Positions 32,335-41,463 of a stretch of DNA of 64,000 nucleotides are shown here, one piece after another. The DNA is taken from positions 62,001 through 126,000 of the forward strand of contig NZ_VDMA02000009.1 of assembly GCF_006334915.2 (NCBI RefSeq). Reading direction: 5' to 3'. Position 1 is the stretch's first letter. Every line of letters begins with the position of its first letter. The position numbers and the translations under genes were made by a program. The DNA is from Microbispora catharanthi. GTDB taxonomy: Bacteria; Actinomycetota; Actinomycetes; Streptosporangiales; Streptosporangiaceae. The notes beneath the pieces are model-generated. The model was not told the origin of the DNA and searched no databases. It saw nothing but the letters and a program-made list of their open reading frames with translations.

Positions 32335-32425
32335 CCTGCTCCTCCAGGCCGTCCCACGTCCCTGCTCCCCATGCAGTCGCGCATACCTGCTCCTCCATGC
32401 CGTCCCACATCCCTGCTCCCCACGC
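32335..32425. repeat. Two 40-base direct repeats (period 51)
   Basis: 32335-32374 and 32386-32425 agree at 37 of 40 positions; both begin CCTGCTCCTCCA and end TCCCTGCTCCCCA plus YGC. The gene-free stretch 32077-32633 also has an AT-rich run at 32489-32520 (TTTTTTGCAG then CTATTGCTC), the likely promoter/operator area of the ABC importer genes. Confidence 0.65.
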
Positions 32426-32633
32426 CGTCGTGCCGTTCGAGTCCTGTGCACAGCGATGGCGCGCCTGCGACAGACCGATCACTGTCACTTTTTTGCAGAG
32501 TTAATGACGAACTATTGCTCAGTCCTGCATGCCTCTGTATGTTTCTCGCAACCGAGCGGATCGGGGCGCTCCAGTCGGCCCCGAGCCGTGTGCTTCGACG
32601 GGTCGTGGTGCGCGGTTCCAGAAGGGAACGAGG

Positions 32634-34013
32634 ATGAAATCCCACAAGCTCTCGATACTGCTGGTCTCGGGACTTGCCATTGCAGCGGCCGCGGCGTGCG
32701 GCACCGACGACAGCGGTAACGGCGGTGACAAGGCCGGCGCGGCGCCCGGCAGTGCCGGGCCGGTGTCGATCTCGGTCAACTGCGAGCCGCCGAAGACGAA
32801 CAAGGCGGAGCGTGCGACCTTCGAGGAGGACCTGGCGGCCTTCCAGAAGCTGAACCCCACCATCAAGGTCTCGAAGGTCACCGACGCGTTCCCCTGCTAC
32901 GACCCGCGCACCTTCGAGCCCAAGCTGGCCAGCGGCGAGCTGGAGACGGTGTTCTACGTCAACTTCCCCAACGTGGGCCGCCTGATCGAGAGCGGCCAGG
33001 CCGCCGACCTCACGCCGTACGTCGACGAGATCAAGACATTCGCTGACTACAACAGCTCGATCGACCTGTTCAAGAAGGACGGCAAGATCTACGGGCTGCC
33101 GACCGACGGCTACGGCATGGGCCTCGTCTACAACAAGGAGGTCTTCACCAAGGCCGGTCTCGACCCGAACAACCCGCCCAAGACGTGGGCCGACGTGCAG
33201 GCCGCCGCCAAGAAGATCGCGGGGCTCGGTCCCGGCTACGTCGGATACGGCGAGTACAGCGGCAACAACGTCGGCGGCTGGCACTTCACCGCCTCCATCT
33301 ACGGCCGCGGCGGATCGGTCATCACCGACGACGGCAAGAAGGCCGCCTTCAACACCCCCGAGGGCAAGGCCGTGCTGGAGAACCTCCACCAGATGCGGTG
33401 GGTCGACAACAGCATGGGCTCCCAGCTCTACATCGACTGGCCGGCCCTGATGAAGGCCATGGCCGGCGGCAAGATGGGCATGATGCTGGGCGCGCCCGAC
33501 GTGCTCATCTCGCTCCGCAACGACTTCGGCGGCAAGTTCGAGAACTACTCCATCACCGCCCAGCCCGAGGCCAAGGCCCTGTTCAACGGCGGCGCCGGCT
33601 ACATGATCAACCCGAAGGCCACGCCCGAGCAGATCAAGGCCGGCCTCAAGTGGATCGAGTACAAGTTCCTCACCCCCGGCAAGGGACAGTTCGACTACGT
33701 GCGGGCCAAGGGCGCGAACCTCACCGTCGGCCAGCCGTACCCCGACCTGTACGGCGCGGACACGCCGTCCGGCCAGGCCGTGAACGACCTGCGCAAGGCG
33801 AACGCCAACATCGACGCCGCGCAGTTCGCCGGATGGGTGGAAGGCTCCAAGGGCATCCCGCCGAAGGCGGAGCCGGGGCCGTACGCCCAGGAGATCTACA
33901 AGATCCTCGACACTCCGATGTCGGCCGTGCTGACCCGCAAGGACGCGAACATCGACCAGCTCCTTTCCGACGCCGAGTCGAAGGTCAACTCCCTGCTGGC
34001 CTCGAAGGGCTGA
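32634..34013 (+). CDS. ABC transporter sugar-binding lipoprotein
   Basis: Family 1 extracellular solute-binding protein of 459 residues. Signal peptide MKSHKLSILLVSGLAIAAAA with lipobox AAAC, so lipid-anchored outside the membrane. Typical segments: FQKLNPTIKVSKV, YGLPTDGYGMGLVYNKEVF, TWADVQAAAKKI and GAGYMINPKATPEQIKAGLK. The ATG is preceded by AAGGG at seven bases. First gene of the importer operon; it probably captures oligosaccharides from the GH87 enzymes (inference from neighbours). Confidence 0.92.
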   Translation: MKSHKLSILLVSGLAIAAAAACGTDDSGNGGDKAGAAPGSAGPVSISVNCEPPKTNKAERATFEEDLAAFQKLNPTIKVSKVTDAFPCYDPRTFEPKLASGELETVFYVNFPNVGRLIESGQAADLTPYVDEIKTFADYNSSIDLFKKDGKIYGLPTDGYGMGLVYNKEVFTKAGLDPNNPPKTWADVQAAAKKIAGLGPGYVGYGEYSGNNVGGWHFTASIYGRGGSVITDDGKKAAFNTPEGKAVLENLHQMRWVDNSMGSQLYIDWPALMKAMAGGKMGMMLGAPDVLISLRNDFGGKFENYSITAQPEAKALFNGGAGYMINPKATPEQIKAGLKWIEYKFLTPGKGQFDYVRAKGANLTVGQPYPDLYGADTPSGQAVNDLRKANANIDAAQFAGWVEGSKGIPPKAEPGPYAQEIYKILDTPMSAVLTRKDANIDQLLSDAESKVNSLLASKG

Positions 34014-34112
34014 CCGCCCTGATAATCCGGGCCTAATCCGGGGCGCCGCCCGCGGTCGTGACCTTCACGCGGCCGGCGCCCCGGCAATCACGTCGAGATC
34101 GGATTCACAACG

Positions 34113-35036
34113 ATGACCACAGCGAGCATCCCGGCAGCGGGCGGCAGGCGGCGGCAGCCGACGAGACTCCGGCGCGCCGTGCGGCGCAACGTGACCGCCT
34201 ACGGCTTCCTGTGCGGCGCTCTGATCTGTTTCGGGTTCTTCTCCTGGTATCCGATGGTCCGGGAGGTCATCCTCAGCTTCCAGAAGACCAACTTCGTGGA
34301 CCCGCCCAAATGGGTGGGGCTGGAGAACTTCCGCACCATCGTCGACGACCCGGCCTTCGGACCGGCCTGGGTCAACACCGCGCTGTTCACGGTGCTCGCC
34401 CTGCTGTGCGGCTACGGGATCCCCTTCGTCACCGCGATCGTCCTGAACGAGCTACGGCACGCCCGCGCCTACCTGCGCTTCGTGGTCTACCTGCCGGTCA
34501 TGCTGCCGCCCGCGGTGAGCGTCCTGCTGTTCCAGTGGTTCTACAACCCCGACTACGGGCTGTTCAACCAGGTCCTGGACCTGTTCCACCTGCCCGGCCT
34601 GCAGTGGCTCAACTCGACGAGCACCGCGCTGATCTCGCTGGTCATCGTCTCGACCTGGATGAACATGGGCAGCGGCACGCTGATCTACCTCGCCGCCCTG
34701 CAGACGATCCCGAGCGAGCTGTACGAGGCCGCGGAGCTCGACGGCGCCGGCCTGTTCAAGCGGATCCGGCACGTCACGATCCCGCAGACCAAGCTGATCC
34801 TGCTGGTGATGCTGCTGCTCCAGATCGTGGCGACCATGCAGGTCTTCATCGAGCCCTACCTGCTCACCGGCGGCGGCCCCGAGAACGCCACGGTCAGCGT
34901 CGTCTACCTCATGTACCAGTACGCCTTCAACTTCGGCAACCTCAACGCGGGCAACGCGCTCGGCCTGATGCTCATGATCGTGCTCATGGTGTTCTCCGCG
35001 ATCTACCTGCGCGTCTCGCGCGACAACACGGTGTGA
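34113..35036 (+). CDS. ABC sugar transporter permease (MalF type)
   Basis: Inner-membrane permease of 307 residues with six predicted helices; the cytoplasmic EAA loop is ELYEAAELDGAGLFKRIRHV followed by TIPQTK. It forms the channel with the next gene. No ATPase gene is present; actinomycete sugar importers often share one ATPase (MsiK) encoded elsewhere. It begins 99 bases after the binding protein. Confidence 0.92.
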   Translation: MTTASIPAAGGRRRQPTRLRRAVRRNVTAYGFLCGALICFGFFSWYPMVREVILSFQKTNFVDPPKWVGLENFRTIVDDPAFGPAWVNTALFTVLALLCGYGIPFVTAIVLNELRHARAYLRFVVYLPVMLPPAVSVLLFQWFYNPDYGLFNQVLDLFHLPGLQWLNSTSTALISLVIVSTWMNMGSGTLIYLAALQTIPSELYEAAELDGAGLFKRIRHVTIPQTKLILLVMLLLQIVATMQVFIEPYLLTGGGPENATVSVVYLMYQYAFNFGNLNAGNALGLMLMIVLMVFSAIYLRVSRDNTV

Positions 35037-35047
35037 GGGGAGCGACC

Positions 35048-36025
35048 ATGTCCAACACCACGGTCATGCCCGACCGCTCGGCCGGGACGCCGGCCACCTC
35101 CACCCGGCACGAGCGCCGCGGGCAGCGGCGGCCCCGCAAGCCGATCAACACGCAGTTCCGCACCGCCGTCTCGCCGCACCAGCTCAACACCACCCGCGGC
35201 CGGATCGTCTACTGGATCGTGCTGGTGATCGTGGTGGTGAGCTTCACCGCCGCGTTCGTCTTCCCGCTCTACTGGATGGTCACCGGTGCGATGAAGTCCA
35301 CCGAGGAACTCAACGCGATCCCGCCGACCTTCCTGCCGTCGCACTTCTCCCTGGACGGCTACCTGGAGGCGTGGGACCTGCTGGGCCTCGGCACGCTGCT
35401 CGGCAACACCGCCCTGTACGCGGGGGGCGCCTGGCTGCTGACACTCGCGGTGGACGTCTCGGCGGCCTACGCCCTGTCGAAGCTCCGCCCGGCGCTCGGC
35501 AAGGTCGTGCTGGCCCTGATGCTGTCGACGCTGATGATTCCGCCCATGGTCATCATGCTCCCGGCGTACCTGACGGTGAAGGACGTGCCGATCTTCGGCT
35601 GGAACCTGCTCAACACGCCGTGGGCGATCTGGCTGCCGGCGGCGGCCAACGGCTTCAACGTCTTCCTGCTCAAGCGGTTCTTCGACTCGATCCCCAGGGA
35701 GCTGCTCGAAGCCGCCGAGATCGACGGCGCGTCACCGGGCCGCATCCTGTGGTCGGTGGTGATACCGATCTCCCGGCCCATCCTCGGCGTGGTCTCCATC
35801 CTCACCGTCGTCAACGTCTGGCGCGACTTCGTCTGGCCCCTGCTGGTCCTGCCGGACAGCGACAAGATGTCGGTGAGCATCGGCATCGCCTCGCTCTCCT
35901 CCCAGATGCCGCAGAACGTGCTGGTCGCCTCCCTGGTGATCGCGAGCATCCCGACCATCGTCGTCTTCTTCCTGTTCCAGCGGCACATCATGGCCGGTCT
36001 CACCGCCGGCAGCCTCAAGGGCTGA
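35048..36025 (+). CDS. ABC sugar transporter permease (MalG type)
   Basis: Inner-membrane permease of 325 residues with a basic cytoplasmic N-terminal extension (RHERRGQRRPRKP), six helices and the EAA loop ELLEAAEIDGASPGRILWSV then IPISRP. Start ATG at 35048, 11 bases after the MalF-type gene. Ends with the MalG-like HIMAGLTAGSLKG. Confidence 0.92.
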   Translation: MSNTTVMPDRSAGTPATSTRHERRGQRRPRKPINTQFRTAVSPHQLNTTRGRIVYWIVLVIVVVSFTAAFVFPLYWMVTGAMKSTEELNAIPPTFLPSHFSLDGYLEAWDLLGLGTLLGNTALYAGGAWLLTLAVDVSAAYALSKLRPALGKVVLALMLSTLMIPPMVIMLPAYLTVKDVPIFGWNLLNTPWAIWLPAAANGFNVFLLKRFFDSIPRELLEAAEIDGASPGRILWSVVIPISRPILGVVSILTVVNVWRDFVWPLLVLPDSDKMSVSIGIASLSSQMPQNVLVASLVIASIPTIVVFFLFQRHIMAGLTAGSLKG

Positions 36026-36077
36026 CCGACCCTCCCCGTCGCTCTTCACTCGTCACCCGTAAGGAGTTGTATTCAGC

Positions 36078-37646
36078 ATGCCCGGCAACACCTCGACCCC
36101 CGATTGGTGGCGCGGGGCCGCGATCTACCAGGTCTACCTGCGCAGCTTCGCCGACGGGAACGGCGACGGGACGGGTGACCTGGCGGGGCTGCGGTCACGC
36201 CTGCCTTACCTGGCTGATCTCGGCGTCAACGCCATCTGGCTGAACCCGTGGTATCCCTCTCCCATGGCCGACGGCGGCTACGACGTCGCCGACTACCGCA
36301 GCATCGAGCCGGTCTTCGGCACCCTGGCCGAGGCGGAGAAGCTGATCGAGGAAGCCCACGACCTGGGCATCCGCACGATCGTCGACGTCGTCCCCAACCA
36401 CGCCTCCGACCAGCACGCCTGGTTCCAGGAGGCGCTGGCGGCCGGTCCCGGTTCGGAGGCCCGGGAGCGGTTCTGGTTCCGCCCCGGCGTCGGCGACGGC
36501 CCGCCCAACGGCTGGCAGTCGATCTTCGGTGGCCCGGCGTGGACGCAGGTGCCGGACGGCGAGTGGTACCTCCACCTGTTCGCCCCCGAGCAGCCCGACT
36601 TCAACTGGAACAACCCGGTCGTACGCGAGGAGTTCCTCGAGGTGCTGCGGTTCTGGTTCGACCGGGGCGTGGACGGCGTACGCATCGACTCGGCGGCCGT
36701 GCTCGTCAAGGACCTCGACAGCGTGGAGGAGTCGTACACCGACCACGACGGGGTCCACGAGATCTACCGCGAGTGGCGGCGGGTGTCCGACTCCTACGGC
36801 GGGCGGATCCTCATCGGCGAGGTGTGGCTGCCCGACCAGGAGCGGTTCGCCAACTACCTGCGCCCCGACGAGCTTCACACCGCGTTCAACTTCGACTTCC
36901 TGTCGAGTGCGTGGGAGCCGGCCGCGCTGCGCGCCAGCATCGACCTGACCCTCGCCACGCACGTGCCGATCGGCGCGCCCGCGACCTGGGTGCTGTCCAA
37001 CCACGACGTCGCCCGTCCGGTCACCCGCTATGGCCGGGCCGTCACGTCCTGGGACAACGCGGAACGCCGGGACGGCATGCCGTCCGACCTGGAGCTCGGC
37101 CGCCGCCGGGCGCGGGCGGCGGCGCTGCTCGCGATGGCGCTGCCCGGGAGCGTCTACGTGTACCAGGGGGAGGAGCTCGGCCTGAACGAGGTCGAGGACA
37201 TCCCCGAGGAGCTCATCGACGACCCGATGTGGGAGCGTTCCGGCCACACGGTCCGCGGCCGTGACGGCTGCCGGGTGCCATTGCCGTGGTCGGGCACCGA
37301 GCCGCCCTTCGGATACAGCACCGGCGAGCCCTGGCTGCCGCAGCCGGCCGGTTGGCGCGACCTCACCGTGGAGGCTCAGGAGGCCGACCTGGGCTCGATG
37401 CTCTGCCTCTACCGCTCGGCCCTGCGCCTGCGCCGCGAGCTGCTCGGCGACGGCACGCTGACCTGGCTGCCGTACGGGGACGAGGTGATCGCGTTCCGCC
37501 GCGATTCCGGCCTGGTCTGCCTGGTCAACCTCGGCGCCGAGCCGGCCGCGCTCCCGGAGTCGGGTTCGGTGCTGCTGGCCAGCGGTCCCCTCGACGGCGA
37601 CCTGCTCCCATCCGACACCGCGGTCTGGATCATGGAGGCCCGATGA
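36078..37646 (+). CDS. GH13-family alpha-glucosidase/alpha-glycosidase
   Basis: Cytoplasmic GH13 enzyme of 522 residues with no signal peptide. Conserved regions: DVVPNHASDQH, GVRIDSAAVL (nucleophile Asp), LIGEVWLPD (acid/base Glu) and LSNHDVARP (stabilising Asp). The N-terminal WWRGAAIYQVYLRSFADGNG is typical of oligo-alpha-glucosidases. Within this operon it should hydrolyse imported oligosaccharides to glucose; specificity for alpha-1,3 links is inference. AAGGAG lies 11 bases before the ATG. Its stop overlaps the next GH87 start (ATGA). Confidence 0.9.
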   Translation: MPGNTSTPDWWRGAAIYQVYLRSFADGNGDGTGDLAGLRSRLPYLADLGVNAIWLNPWYPSPMADGGYDVADYRSIEPVFGTLAEAEKLIEEAHDLGIRTIVDVVPNHASDQHAWFQEALAAGPGSEARERFWFRPGVGDGPPNGWQSIFGGPAWTQVPDGEWYLHLFAPEQPDFNWNNPVVREEFLEVLRFWFDRGVDGVRIDSAAVLVKDLDSVEESYTDHDGVHEIYREWRRVSDSYGGRILIGEVWLPDQERFANYLRPDELHTAFNFDFLSSAWEPAALRASIDLTLATHVPIGAPATWVLSNHDVARPVTRYGRAVTSWDNAERRDGMPSDLELGRRRARAAALLAMALPGSVYVYQGEELGLNEVEDIPEELIDDPMWERSGHTVRGRDGCRVPLPWSGTEPPFGYSTGEPWLPQPAGWRDLTVEAQEADLGSMLCLYRSALRLRRELLGDGTLTWLPYGDEVIAFRRDSGLVCLVNLGAEPAALPESGSVLLASGPLDGDLLPSDTAVWIMEAR

Positions 37647-39619
37647 GAGTCCTGCTGGCGGCGGCCCTGGCCGCCACCGGGCTCGCGGTCTTGCAGACGC
37701 CCGCGTCCGCCTCGGCGAAGCCCCCCGTCGTGACGCGGGCCGCCCTCGACCCGGCGCTCGTCGCCGGGCGCGGGGCCGACGTCGACTTCGCCGAGCAGGA
37801 GGCGGAGAACGCGACGACGAACGGCACGGTCATCGGCCCCGGCCGCGACGCGTACACGCTGCCCGCGGAGGCGTCCGGCCGCAAGGCGGTCAAGCTGACC
37901 CCTGGGCAGTATGTCGAGTTCACGCTGCCCAAGGCGGCCAACGCGATCACCGTGCGGTACAGCATCCCGGACGCTCCCGGGGGCGGCGGCATCACCGCGC
38001 CGCTCGACGTCGCGGTGAACGGCCACAAGCGGGCCACCATGACCCTCACATCGCAGTACGCCTGGCTCTACAACCAATATCCGTTCTCCAACGATCCGAA
38101 CGCCGGGCTGCTGCACCCCGACTGGTGGATCACCGAGTGCTCCTGCGTGCCGAACGCCACCACGCCGGCCCCGGAGGTCGCCAAGCCGTTCCGCCCGAAC
38201 CACTTCTACGACGAGCAGCGCCTCCTGCTCGGTCGTACGTACCGGGCGGGCGACACGGTGCGGCTGACGGTCCCGGCGGGCGGCGGCGCCGCGTGGACGG
38301 TCGTCGACCTGCTCGACTCGCACCTCGTCGGCCCGCCGCGCGTCGAGGTCGTCGCGGCGAACGTGCTGGGCTTCGGCGCCGACCCCACCGGCAGGCGCGA
38401 CTCCGCCGGGGCGATCGACAAGGCCGTCGCCTTCGCCAGACGGGCGCACCTGAAGGTCTACATCCCGCCGGGCACCTACCAGGTGAACCGTCACATCGTC
38501 GTGGACGACGTGACGATCACGGGTGCCGGAAGCTGGTACACGACCGTCAAGGGCCGCCAGGTCGACCTCGACACCCCGGCCCCGGACGGCTCGGTGCACA
38601 CCGGTGCCGGCTTCTACGGCAAGGACGCCTCGGCCGGCGGCAGCCGCAACGTCCACCTGTCCGGCTTCGCCATCGAGGGCGACGTCCGCGAGCGGATCGA
38701 CACCGACCAGGTCAACGGCGTCGGCGGCGCGATGAGCGACTCGACCATCGACGGGCTCTACATCCGCCACACCAAGGTCGGCATGTGGTTCGACGGCCCG
38801 ATGCGCAACATAAAGATCACCAACAACGTGATCGTCGACCAGATCGCGGACGGGCTCAACTTCCACACCGGAGTGACGGGCTCCGTCGTGTCGAACAACT
38901 TCTTCCGCAACACCGGTGACGACGCCCTCGCCATGTGGTCCGAGAAGACCGCCGACGCGGGCAACACGTTCGACCACAACACGATCCAGACGCCCGTGCT
39001 GGCGAACGGCATCGCGATCTACGGCGGCACGGACAACACGGTCTCGAACAACCTGATCGCCGACCCCATCAGGGAGGGCAGCGCCATCCAGGTCGGCTCC
39101 CGGTTCGGCGCCCAGTCGTTCGCCGGCAAGCTCCGCATCGACGGCAACACGACCGTACGGGCCGGCACGTTCGAGCTGAACTGGAAGATCGGTCTGGGGG
39201 CGATCTGGTTCTACGCCCTGGAGAAGGACATCGACGCCGACATCGAGGTCAGCGGCGACCACTACCTGGACAGCACGTACAACGCGATCATGCTGGTCAG
39301 CGAGTGGTCGGTGAAGGACCTGTACGCGATCCCGAAGGTCCGCTTCACGGACATCCGGGTCGACGGCACGGGCACCTCCGTGGTCAGCGCCCGTGTGAAG
39401 GGCTCGGCGTCCTTCGAGAACGTGGACGCCCGCAACGTCGGCGCTGTGGGCGTCAACAACTGCGGGTCCTTCAACTTCCCGCCCACGGGGTCGGAGTTCT
39501 CCCTGGCCGACCTCGGCGGCAACGACGGCGGCTGGCTCGCTCCTTGGATGCTGCCCAACACCATCACCTGCGACGACCGCCCACCGGTCGTCCCCCCACC
39601 CGCCCCGTCCCCCTGGTGA
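37643..39619 (+). CDS. Secreted GH87-type alpha-1,3-glucanase, single catalytic module
   Basis: Extracellular enzyme of 658 residues. Signal peptide MRVLLAAALAATGLAVLQTP ASASA (cleaved after the Ala run), beta-sandwich (about 50-225), then a right-handed beta-helix. Asp of DGLNFHTG is 23 and 24 residues before the pair in NTGDDALAMW, as in the first GH87 protein. It lacks discoidin domains and ends in a Pro-rich tail (VVPPPAPSPW). A Cys pair in ITECSCVPN occurs in an insertion absent from the paralogue. It overlaps the GH13 gene and is followed by a strong terminator, so it is the last gene of the operon. Confidence 0.82.
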   Translation: MRVLLAAALAATGLAVLQTPASASAKPPVVTRAALDPALVAGRGADVDFAEQEAENATTNGTVIGPGRDAYTLPAEASGRKAVKLTPGQYVEFTLPKAANAITVRYSIPDAPGGGGITAPLDVAVNGHKRATMTLTSQYAWLYNQYPFSNDPNAGLLHPDWWITECSCVPNATTPAPEVAKPFRPNHFYDEQRLLLGRTYRAGDTVRLTVPAGGGAAWTVVDLLDSHLVGPPRVEVVAANVLGFGADPTGRRDSAGAIDKAVAFARRAHLKVYIPPGTYQVNRHIVVDDVTITGAGSWYTTVKGRQVDLDTPAPDGSVHTGAGFYGKDASAGGSRNVHLSGFAIEGDVRERIDTDQVNGVGGAMSDSTIDGLYIRHTKVGMWFDGPMRNIKITNNVIVDQIADGLNFHTGVTGSVVSNNFFRNTGDDALAMWSEKTADAGNTFDHNTIQTPVLANGIAIYGGTDNTVSNNLIADPIREGSAIQVGSRFGAQSFAGKLRIDGNTTVRAGTFELNWKIGLGAIWFYALEKDIDADIEVSGDHYLDSTYNAIMLVSEWSVKDLYAIPKVRFTDIRVDGTGTSVVSARVKGSASFENVDARNVGAVGVNNCGSFNFPPTGSEFSLADLGGNDGGWLAPWMLPNTITCDDRPPVVPPPAPSPW

Positions 39620-39640
39620 CGGAACACTCGTAGAGGTAGA

Positions 39641-39672
39641 GGGCTTCCCCGGCCATTCGTCCGGGGAAGCCC
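39641..39672. terminator. Terminator after the glucan operon
   Basis: GGGCTTCCCCGG (39641-39652) pairs with CCGGGGAAGCCC (39661-39672) over an eight-base loop, 21 bases after the GH87 stop and 23 bases from the end of the opposing DUF397 gene. It can act in both directions. Confidence 0.8.
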
Positions 39673-39695
39673 TTCGTCCGTTCGCGCGCGGAACG

Positions 39696-39899
39696 TCAGG
39701 GCAGGTCGAAGCGGCCGTCCTTGACGTGCTCGACGAAGGTCTGCCATTCCTCGGCCGTGAAGGTGAGGATCGGGCCCTCGCCGCCTCCCTTTCCGTCACG
39801 TACGCCCACGTGTCCATCCTGGAAGGCCACTTCGACGCAGTTCCCGCCGCCGCATGCCCGCCGCCATGTCACCTCGCTGAACGTGGGTCGGCCGGCCAT
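39696..39899 (-). CDS. DUF397 protein
   Basis: A 67-residue DUF397 protein: VTWRRACGGGNCVEVAFQDG, VGVRDGKGGGEGPILTFTAE and EWQTFVEHVKDGRFDLP. It is downstream of the second HTH/DUF5753 gene and another DUF397 gene on the same strand, but a 109-base gap with its own AT-rich segment suggests a separate promoter. Confidence 0.85.
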   Translation of the reverse strand: MAGRPTFSEVTWRRACGGGNCVEVAFQDGHVGVRDGKGGGEGPILTFTAEEWQTFVEHVKDGRFDLP

Positions 39900-40008
39900 T
39901 CACCCTCCCGAATGCTCACCCGCAGGCTGCGTGATTAACCGTGAAAGTACCTAGTTACGCTAAATGTACCTTCGGAGGCCTTGCGCGGATAGTGGCGAGT
40001 GAGCCACG

Positions 40009-40224
40009 TCACCTCGTCACGTCGTAGGCACCCGCCTTCGCGGCCGTCAGGAAAGCGCGCCATTCCTGCGGCGAATAGAAGAGCGTGCCCGCGCCGGGAT
40101 TCTTCGAATCCCGCACTGCGATTCCTCCGTTGACCTCGGCAAACTGTACGCAGTTCCCGCCGCTGCAACGCGAGGAGATACGCCATTCCGGCTCGGTGGC
40201 CGGCAACTCGTCGGATGGTTTCAT
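40009..40224 (-). CDS. DUF397 protein
   Basis: A 71-residue DUF397 protein: PEWRISSRCSGGNCVQFAEV, GGIAVRDSKNPGAGTLFYSP and EWRAFLTAAKAGAYDVT. It starts 62 bases after the HTH/DUF5753 gene stop and is its likely partner. Confidence 0.87.
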   Translation of the reverse strand: MKPSDELPATEPEWRISSRCSGGNCVQFAEVNGGIAVRDSKNPGAGTLFYSPQEWRAFLTAAKAGAYDVTR

Positions 40225-40286
40225 CTGTTCATGTCTCTCGGCTAGAGTGTCCGCAGAGACGTAGGCGCTCCTGAGTGGTCAATATT

Positions 40287-41150
40287 TCAGGTGGTGCTGA
40301 AGTCCGTTTTCGCACCGGCAATGTGCTTGAGGGACTCGTTGGGGGAGAGCGCCACCGCGCGCAGGCGGTCGACCGCTTCCCGATAAATGGCTAACTCGTT
40401 CGGCCTCTCCAGGTACTCGACCCGGTCCAGCGACTCCCGGTAGACGACGTCCGACAGGCTCTGGTCCTTGAACTTGAACATCACGAACGGGTCGTCCGCG
40501 CACATGTACGGCCCGGCGGTGAACGGGATCACCTGCACCGTCACATGCGGCGCCTGTCCCAGGAGGAGCAGGCGCTCCAGTTGCGCCTCCATGATCGCGG
40601 GATCTCCCGTCACCCGGCGCAGTGCCGCCTCGTCGATGAAGGTCCAGTAGCGAGGTGGATCGGTGCCCAGCAGGAGTTTTTGACGATTCATGCGGGCTTC
40701 GACCCGTCGTTCCAGCACTTCCTGCTCGATGCCCGGGAGCAGGCCGCGGATCAGGGCGCGGGCATACTCCTCGGTCTGGAACAGGGCGGGCAGGTAGGTG
40801 ATCTGCAACTCGGTGATCGAGGACGCGGCCGCCTCCAGATCCATGAAGGTGTAGATCGCGTCGTAGCCGAGGTCGCCGTACTCCTGGCGCAGGCCGGGAA
40901 GGCGGGATTCCCTCGCCCAATTCATCAATTGCCGGACCAGGTTCTCGTCCGTCACCCCGTAAATGCGGCACAGGTCGCGCACATCTCGCTGGCTGACGCC
41001 CCGTTGCGCCGTCTCCATCCGGCTGATCTTGGCTGGGCTGCACAGCAGCTCCTCGGCCGCCTGCTCCACCGTGAGATCGGCGGCGTGCCGCAGTTCTCTC
41101 AACCGGTTGGCCAGCTGGCGCCGGCGAAGTGTCACGTTCGTCCCGGCCAT
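40287..41150 (-). CDS. XRE HTH regulator with DUF5753 domain, second copy
   Basis: A 287-residue regulator with a C1-type HTH at about residues 12-65 (LRELRHAADLTVEQAAEELL then CSPAKISRMETAQRGVSQRD) and a DUF5753 domain (LEAAASSITELQITYLPALF, VTVQVIPFTAGPYMCADDP). It is followed by two DUF397 genes but has no HATPase neighbour, unlike the WhiJ-type triad at 22.9-24.6 kb. Two dyads in the upstream gap may be its operators. Confidence 0.9.
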   Translation of the reverse strand: MAGTNVTLRRRQLANRLRELRHAADLTVEQAAEELLCSPAKISRMETAQRGVSQRDVRDLCRIYGVTDENLVRQLMNWARESRLPGLRQEYGDLGYDAIYTFMDLEAAASSITELQITYLPALFQTEEYARALIRGLLPGIEQEVLERRVEARMNRQKLLLGTDPPRYWTFIDEAALRRVTGDPAIMEAQLERLLLLGQAPHVTVQVIPFTAGPYMCADDPFVMFKFKDQSLSDVVYRESLDRVEYLERPNELAIYREAVDRLRAVALSPNESLKHIAGAKTDFSTT

Positions 41151-41230
41151 GTGCGGTCACCTTCTGGGCCCGTGAAGCTTCTGGATCCGCACGTTATCAC
41201 GCGGCTGGCATGTGCCGCCGGGGAATGCCA

Positions 41231-41264
41231 TTGGCAATTGCCAAAACACGATTGCCAGCGGCAA
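41231..41264. promoter_or_regulatory. Paired dyads upstream of the HTH/DUF5753 gene
   Basis: The 313-base gap 41151-41463 has no gene but holds TTGGCAATTGCCAA (41231-41244, perfect) and TTGCC-AGC-GGCAA (41252-41264). Both share the half-site TTGCC/GGCAA, with centres about 20 bases apart. They are likely regulator binding sites for the divergent genes, probably autoregulatory. Confidence 0.5.
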
Positions 41265-41463
41265 AGAAGGGGTACGAACACGGCATAAGCCTCAACGTGG
41301 TGGCTGCACCAGGCAGTTCCCGAAGGATGCGGCATCGCGTCCCGACGGCACCCGGAGGGCTTCAGATCGCGGCCCTCTCGTTCAAAACGTCGCTGGGCCG
41401 ATGGTGGCACATCGACCCAGCGGAGGAACCACCCGACCCGCTGCTCGGCGAAGGAATGATCCC

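Noticed and set aside
32138-32425. Repeats considered as a CRISPR array
   Set aside because: Unit sizes and spacing differ (16-base tandem, then two 40-base copies with an 11-base gap), there are no unique spacers of 30-40 bases and no cas genes.
37409-39817. 802-codon minus-strand frame opposite the GH87 gene
   Set aside because: Antisense shadow of the second GH87 gene: Val/Asp/Arg-rich and without motifs.
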